64,000 nucleotides of DNA from Desulforamulus reducens MI-1 (GTDB lineage Bacteria > Bacillota > Desulfotomaculia > Desulfotomaculales > Desulfotomaculaceae), in NCBI RefSeq assembly GCF_000016165.1, contig NC_009253.1:62001-126000 (forward strand), in the 5' to 3' direction. The translations under genes were made by a program, and so were the position numbers. Positions 61,170 to 64,000 of this stretch are shown here, one piece after another (within the stretch, counting starts at the first letter, position 1; each line of letters starts with the position of its first letter). The notes under the pieces were generated by a model that saw only the letters and a list, made by a program, of their open reading frames with translations, did no database searches and was not told the DNA's origin.

Positions 61170-61412
61170 TTGAGATTAGACAAATTCCTCAAAGTCTCTA
61201 GGGTTATTAAACGCCGTACTTTAGCCAAAGAAGTGTGTGATGGTGGTCATGTGCAGGTGAATAATCGTGCGGCTAAAGCGGGGCTTGAGGTTAAGCCAGG
61301 AGATAAGGTTGAGATTAATTTTGGCTCGAGAAAGCTGTCATTTAAGATTTTAGAAGTAAAGGAAACAGTTCCTGTAAAAGAGGCAGCAAGCCTTTACGAA
61401 ATTATTGAGTAA
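61170..61412 (+). CDS. rqcP: RqcP (YabO), S4-domain ribosome quality control factor
   Basis: An 80-residue S4 RNA-binding protein that works with RqcH to add alanine tails to stalled nascent chains. It begins R-L-D-K-F-L-K-V-S-R-V-I-K-R-R-T near residue 2, with G-H-V-Q-V-N-N-R-A-A-K near residue 27 and L-E-V-K-E near residue 62. Start TTG 61170 follows a weak CGGGGG. Position after mazG matches yabO. Confidence 0.93.
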   Translation: MRLDKFLKVSRVIKRRTLAKEVCDGGHVQVNNRAAKAGLEVKPGDKVEINFGSRKLSFKILEVKETVPVKEAASLYEIIE

Positions 61413-61426
61413 TTTATAAATACTGG

Positions 61427-61456
61427 GGTACTTTGGGAAACCAAAGTACCTCTGTT
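61427..61456 (+). terminator. Terminator after rqcP
   Basis: GGTACTTTGG (61427-61436) pairs with CCAAAGTACC (61441-61450) around GAAA; the following TCTGTTATTTTT is T-rich. Confidence 0.82.
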
Positions 61457-61551
61457 ATTTTTAGTACATTAAACAGTATTAAATCTTCTAACATATTTTT
61501 ATTTTCAGGTGTAGAGAATATAGCAAACAGAGAAAATGGAGGGAGTTCAAC

Positions 61552-62505
61552 TTGAGAAAACAAAGTTTGCTAATCTTCACCTTAATTTTGTTGGTAACAA
61601 TGTTTGCCGGAGGGTGCAAGCAAGCGGCCAAAAAACCTCAGGCACCGACGCCGGAACGGTTCAAAGAAGAGCCAACAATAAGCCTATATAACAATGAAAC
61701 CGGTCAAAAGCAGCAAATAAAACTAGAGAAATATGTAACCGGTGTTGTGGCAGCCGAAATGGACCCCCAATGGCCCGTGGATGCTTTGGCAGCCCAGGCG
61801 ATCTTGGCTCGTACATTTACCATGGAAAACATTAAATCCAGTCGGGTAAAGGGTCTCCATGGAACGGATGTATCGACCAGTGTTGAGGAATCCCAGGCCT
61901 ATGATCCATCTCGAATTAATGAAAATGTTAGGCAGGCTGTGGCGAAAACCAGAGGGCAGGTTATTACCTATCAAGGAAACTATATTAAGGCCTGGTTCTC
62001 TGCCAGCAATGGTGGTAAAACTGCCAGTGCTGCCGAAGGGTTAGCCTATCACAAAACCCCTACTCCGTATATTAAGGCCAATATAAATGACCCAATGTCC
62101 GTTCAAAATACTTTGCCGGATATAAAACAATGGACTGCCACCATTCCAGGCTATAAAGTGCGCGAAGCAGTAAAAAGTGTATCTGGTACCGATCCTGGCC
62201 CCCTAACATCGGCCAGCATTGCGGAGAAAGGTTCTTCGGGTAGGGCGATAAAGATAAAAATTAATCAGACTATCATAGGAGGCCCTGCATTCCGTCTGGC
62301 TGTGGGAAGCACAGAAGTCCGATCGATGTTCTTAACCAACGTAGCTGTCCAAAATGGTAGTCTTGTGCTAACCGGTAAAGGCTATGGTCACGGAGTTGGA
62401 ATGTCCCAATGGGGTGCTAAGAATATGGCTGAACAGGGGACTTCACCGCAAGATATTATAAAGTTTTATTTTAAGGATATAAAAATTAACAAGCTATACG
62501 ATTAA
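61552..62505 (+). CDS. SpoIID/LytB-domain lipoprotein
   Basis: A 317-residue exported protein. The N-terminal signal peptide ends in a lipobox-like A-G-G-C near residue 22. The SpoIID domain has V-A-A-E-M-D-P-Q-W-P near residue 67, A-I-L-A-R-T-F near residue 83, F-S-A-S-N-G-G near residue 149 and G-K-G-Y-G-H-G-V-G-M-S-Q-W-G-A near residue 279. SpoIID is a lytic transglycosylase that drives engulfment with SpoIIP and SpoIIM; this is one of the family, not necessarily SpoIID itself. Start TTG 61552 follows GGAGGGAG. Confidence 0.88.
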   Translation: MRKQSLLIFTLILLVTMFAGGCKQAAKKPQAPTPERFKEEPTISLYNNETGQKQQIKLEKYVTGVVAAEMDPQWPVDALAAQAILARTFTMENIKSSRVKGLHGTDVSTSVEESQAYDPSRINENVRQAVAKTRGQVITYQGNYIKAWFSASNGGKTASAAEGLAYHKTPTPYIKANINDPMSVQNTLPDIKQWTATIPGYKVREAVKSVSGTDPGPLTSASIAEKGSSGRAIKIKINQTIIGGPAFRLAVGSTEVRSMFLTNVAVQNGSLVLTGKGYGHGVGMSQWGAKNMAEQGTSPQDIIKFYFKDIKINKLYD

Positions 62506-62514
62506 AAAACTCTC

Positions 62515-62548
62515 AAACAACCTGCTGGCAACAGGTTGTTTTTCTTTT
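62515..62548 (+). terminator. Terminator after the SpoIID-like gene
   Basis: AAACAACCTG (62515-62524) pairs with CAGGTTGTTT (62532-62541), followed by TTCTTTTC. Confidence 0.9.
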
Positions 62549-62666
62549 CTAAATTGAGAAAAAGCTGGTACACCTGTCTGCTCTTGTCATACCCCTGGGA
62601 CGACAAGCATATATTTTTATCGTGGATATTACCGTGGTCGAAGTCCGCTGTGAACGGAGGGGTACT

Positions 62667-62951
62667 GTGGAAGAATACGAAAAACATATTTTAAGTATTG
62701 AGGGACGTAAGAAATTAAAGCTAGCAGGAGTACAGCACGTAGGTAGTTTTGATGAACAGGAGATAACCTTGGATACCAATATGGGGGTTCTGCAATTAAA
62801 AGGGGAGGGAATGCATATCACCCATCTTAACTTGGATGAGGGTAGCTTGGTAGTGGAGGGTTATATCAATGGCTTAGAATACATCGAAGGGAAATCCACC
62901 AAAGCTAATAAGGCCAGGGGAAAAAGTTTTATTAATCGAATACTTAAGTAA
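62667..62951 (+). CDS. yabP: Sporulation protein YabP
   Basis: A short mother-cell protein needed for spore formation, about 94 residues. It has I-E-G-R-K-K-L-K-L-A-G-V near residue 11, V-G-S-F-D-E-Q-E-I near residue 24, and G-M-H-I-T-H-L-N-L-D-E-G near residue 47, the YabP/YqfC pattern. The frame is open from 62622, but CGGAGGGG sits five bases before GTG 62667 and that start gives the normal family length. It is followed by yabQ after 16 bases. Confidence 0.92.
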   Translation: MEEYEKHILSIEGRKKLKLAGVQHVGSFDEQEITLDTNMGVLQLKGEGMHITHLNLDEGSLVVEGYINGLEYIEGKSTKANKARGKSFINRILK

Positions 62952-62967
62952 CACACTAAACGGACAG

Positions 62968-63540
62968 GTGGTGCAGCAATTGGTTCCCTTGCAGGATCAG
63001 TTTTATTATTTTATTTTAACAATTTTAATTGGTATGGTGGCGGGGTTCTGTTATGACCTGTACAAGGTAACCAGGGGTACTTTAAGGCTGCGAAAGATCG
63101 GGACCGCTCTGGGGGATATTTTTTTCTGGCTTATCCTTACAGGTGTAGTATTCATATTGCTTTTACTGGGAAACTGGGGCGAAGTTCGCCTCTATGTTTT
63201 ACTCGGTTTACTCTTGGGAGCGGTGCTTTATTTAAATGTTTTCAGTCATCTAACCACTACAATGATTCACAAGATTTTTAAGACACTTCGCCAGATATGG
63301 ATAGGAATATTAAAGACACTTTCCTTTCTGTGGAAAATGATCTGCCTGCCCTTTAAAGGACTATATCTGCTGGTGGCCCTTCCCTTGGGGTTTATTGTAC
63401 ACTTAATGGGGAAAACTGTTACGGTCAGTAAAAGAATTATGGCAAAATTATTTGGTGGACCCATGAAGAAGCTCAAAGGAGGTTTTTGGAAACGATTAGT
63501 GTCGATATTTCCTGTATTTGAATACAAAAATAAGAAATAA
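62968..63540 (+). CDS. yabQ: Spore cortex biosynthesis protein YabQ
   Basis: A polytopic membrane protein of 190 residues, required for cortex formation in B. subtilis. Four or five hydrophobic segments are seen, the first with F-I-L-T-I-L-I-G-M-V-A-G followed by F-C-Y-D-L-Y-K-V near residue 27, the usual YabQ start. The C-terminal part is basic. Start may be GTG 62968, GTG 62971 or TTG 62980; GACAGGTGG suits 62980 best. divIC, the next gene in B. subtilis, is not found here. Confidence 0.9.
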   Translation: MVQQLVPLQDQFYYFILTILIGMVAGFCYDLYKVTRGTLRLRKIGTALGDIFFWLILTGVVFILLLLGNWGEVRLYVLLGLLLGAVLYLNVFSHLTTTMIHKIFKTLRQIWIGILKTLSFLWKMICLPFKGLYLLVALPLGFIVHLMGKTVTVSKRIMAKLFGGPMKKLKGGFWKRLVSIFPVFEYKNKK

Positions 63541-63570
63541 CAGGACTATCGTCCTGTTTTCTCGTTTTTT
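63539..63570 (+). terminator. Terminator of yabQ
   Basis: AACAGGAC (63539-63546) pairs with GTCCTGTT (63551-63558), followed by TTCTCGTTTTTTT. Confidence 0.88.
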
Positions 63571-63717
63571 TAAATAATTTCTTTTTGATTTTTCACAAAA
63601 CAATCTGGTAAAAATTTGGGTTTGTAGTAAAATTGTAATGAAAACGTAGTAAATTTGTACACGCCCTGTGTATATCTTGTGGATAAACTGTGGATTCCGG
63701 GTCGGGGGTAAAGTAGC

Positions 63718-63951
63718 GTGCAGTTGGAGATACGAGGAGCTGAAAAACTTAGTTTCCGGGAACGCCAGGTAGTAGCCCTTAAGGAAATGGGTTATTCTAC
63801 CGATAAAATTGCAGCCAAGTTAAACCTAAGTCCCAGTTCGGTTGCTACTTTGTTTAATCGTGCTAAATCAAAAGGATATCAGGTAGTTATTGTTATATCC
63901 GGAGATAGCCTGGGTTTGTTTGGGCCTGAGGAGGAGGAAATAGATAAATGA
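63718..63951 (+). CDS. Small LuxR-type/sigma region 4-like HTH protein
   Basis: A 77-residue protein with one helix-turn-helix: L-S-F-R-E-R-Q-V-V-A-L-K-E-M-G-Y-S-T-D-K-I-A-style sequence around residues 11-32, then A-T-L-F-N-R-A-K near residue 44. This matches the GerE/LuxR or sigma region 4 pattern. The rest is an acidic tail. GTG 63718 follows GGGGGT. Its last bases overlap the next start in an ATGA. Targets unknown; it occupies the place where divIC is expected. Confidence 0.7.
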   Translation: MQLEIRGAEKLSFRERQVVALKEMGYSTDKIAAKLNLSPSSVATLFNRAKSKGYQVVIVISGDSLGLFGPEEEEIDK

Positions 63952-64000
63952 TTTCCACTGGAAAAGGAAAGGTAACAGAACTTAGACTTCACAGTGACAA
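63948..64000 (+). CDS. Start of an unidentified gene, cut by the window end
   Basis: An ATG at 63948 overlaps the TGA of the HTH gene and has GAGGAGGAA nine bases upstream. It reads M-I-S-T-G-K-G-K-V-T-E-L-R-L-H-S before the window ends. Too short to identify. Confidence 0.6.
   Translation, partial: MISTGKGKVTELRLHSD

Noticed and set aside
1-64000. CRISPR arrays, rRNA and tRNA genes.
   Set aside because: No regularly spaced repeats, no rRNA-like conserved blocks and no tRNA T-loop or acceptor patterns were seen on reading both strands.

Overview
The window looks like chromosome of an anaerobic, endospore-forming, low-to-mid-GC Firmicute of the Desulfotomaculum/Peptococcaceae type; this is inferred from gene content and order, without a database search. 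Sporulation and germination genes are dense: a gerA-type receptor, gin, yabG, a SipL-like SPOCS protein, spoVG, spoVT, yabP, yabQ and a SpoIID-like protein. Anaerobic traits are the radical-SAM thiamine enzyme ThiH, a rubrerythrin-like di-iron protein, corrinoid adenosylation and the DUF39/NIL-ferredoxin/UPF0280 route to homocysteine.

The backbone follows the Bacillus subtilis yaaO-yabQ region in order: gin, Orn/Lys/Arg decarboxylase, tmk, holB, ricT, yabA, rsmI, abrB, metG, tatD, 3D/YabE proteins, rsmA, yabG, ispE, spoVG, glmU, prs, ctc/rplY, pth, mfd, spoVT, mazG, rqcP, yabP, yabQ. Blocks inserted in this frame carry most of the accessory content.

Layout. 1-3191: gerA-type operon on the minus strand, entering from the left edge. 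3470-9516: gin and the tmk-holB-ricT-yabA-rsmI string, closed by a bidirectional terminator shared with minus-strand abrB. 9657-13002: Met T-box, metG, tatD and corrinoid adenosyltransferase. 13252-16470: a SPOCS protein and two tandem 3D-domain proteins. 16496-21079: TPP riboswitch and thiDSGHFE. 21197-24812: rsmA, a YkuK-like protein, yabG and a trypsin-like protease. 25005-30661: c-di-AMP riboswitch with a secreted CAP protein, then a SipL-like protein, a second SPOCS protein, a repeat protein and two YbaB paralogues. 30809-32488: an IS110-family element with a 409-nt leader that may encode a bridge RNA. 33137-38510: small envelope-type proteins, a subtilisin, an HMA-fold protein without its metal site, a DMT transporter, an AGCS symporter and an L,D-transpeptidase. 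38737-45289: ispE, a GntR regulator, a nucleotidyltransferase, threonine dehydratase, spoVG, glmU and prs. 45591-48276: SAM riboswitch and the three-gene homocysteine operon. 48490-51540: ferritin-like protein, threonine aldolase, a small ORF and a PRC-barrel repeat protein. 51676-64000: rplY, pth, a PrsW-like membrane protein, mfd, a PrsA-like foldase, spoVT, mazG, HU, rqcP, a SpoIID-like protein, yabP, yabQ and a small HTH protein.

Regulation is unusually readable. There are four recognisable cis-acting RNA leaders (T-box, TPP, c-di-AMP, SAM), a sigma-H type promoter before spoVG, a sigma-G type promoter before spoVT and many intrinsic terminators. The least explained items are the SPOCS/repeat/YbaB cluster, a dispersed repeat with two covarying stems (35579, 59089), and an open frame between the PrsW-like gene and mfd that has no ordinary start codon.
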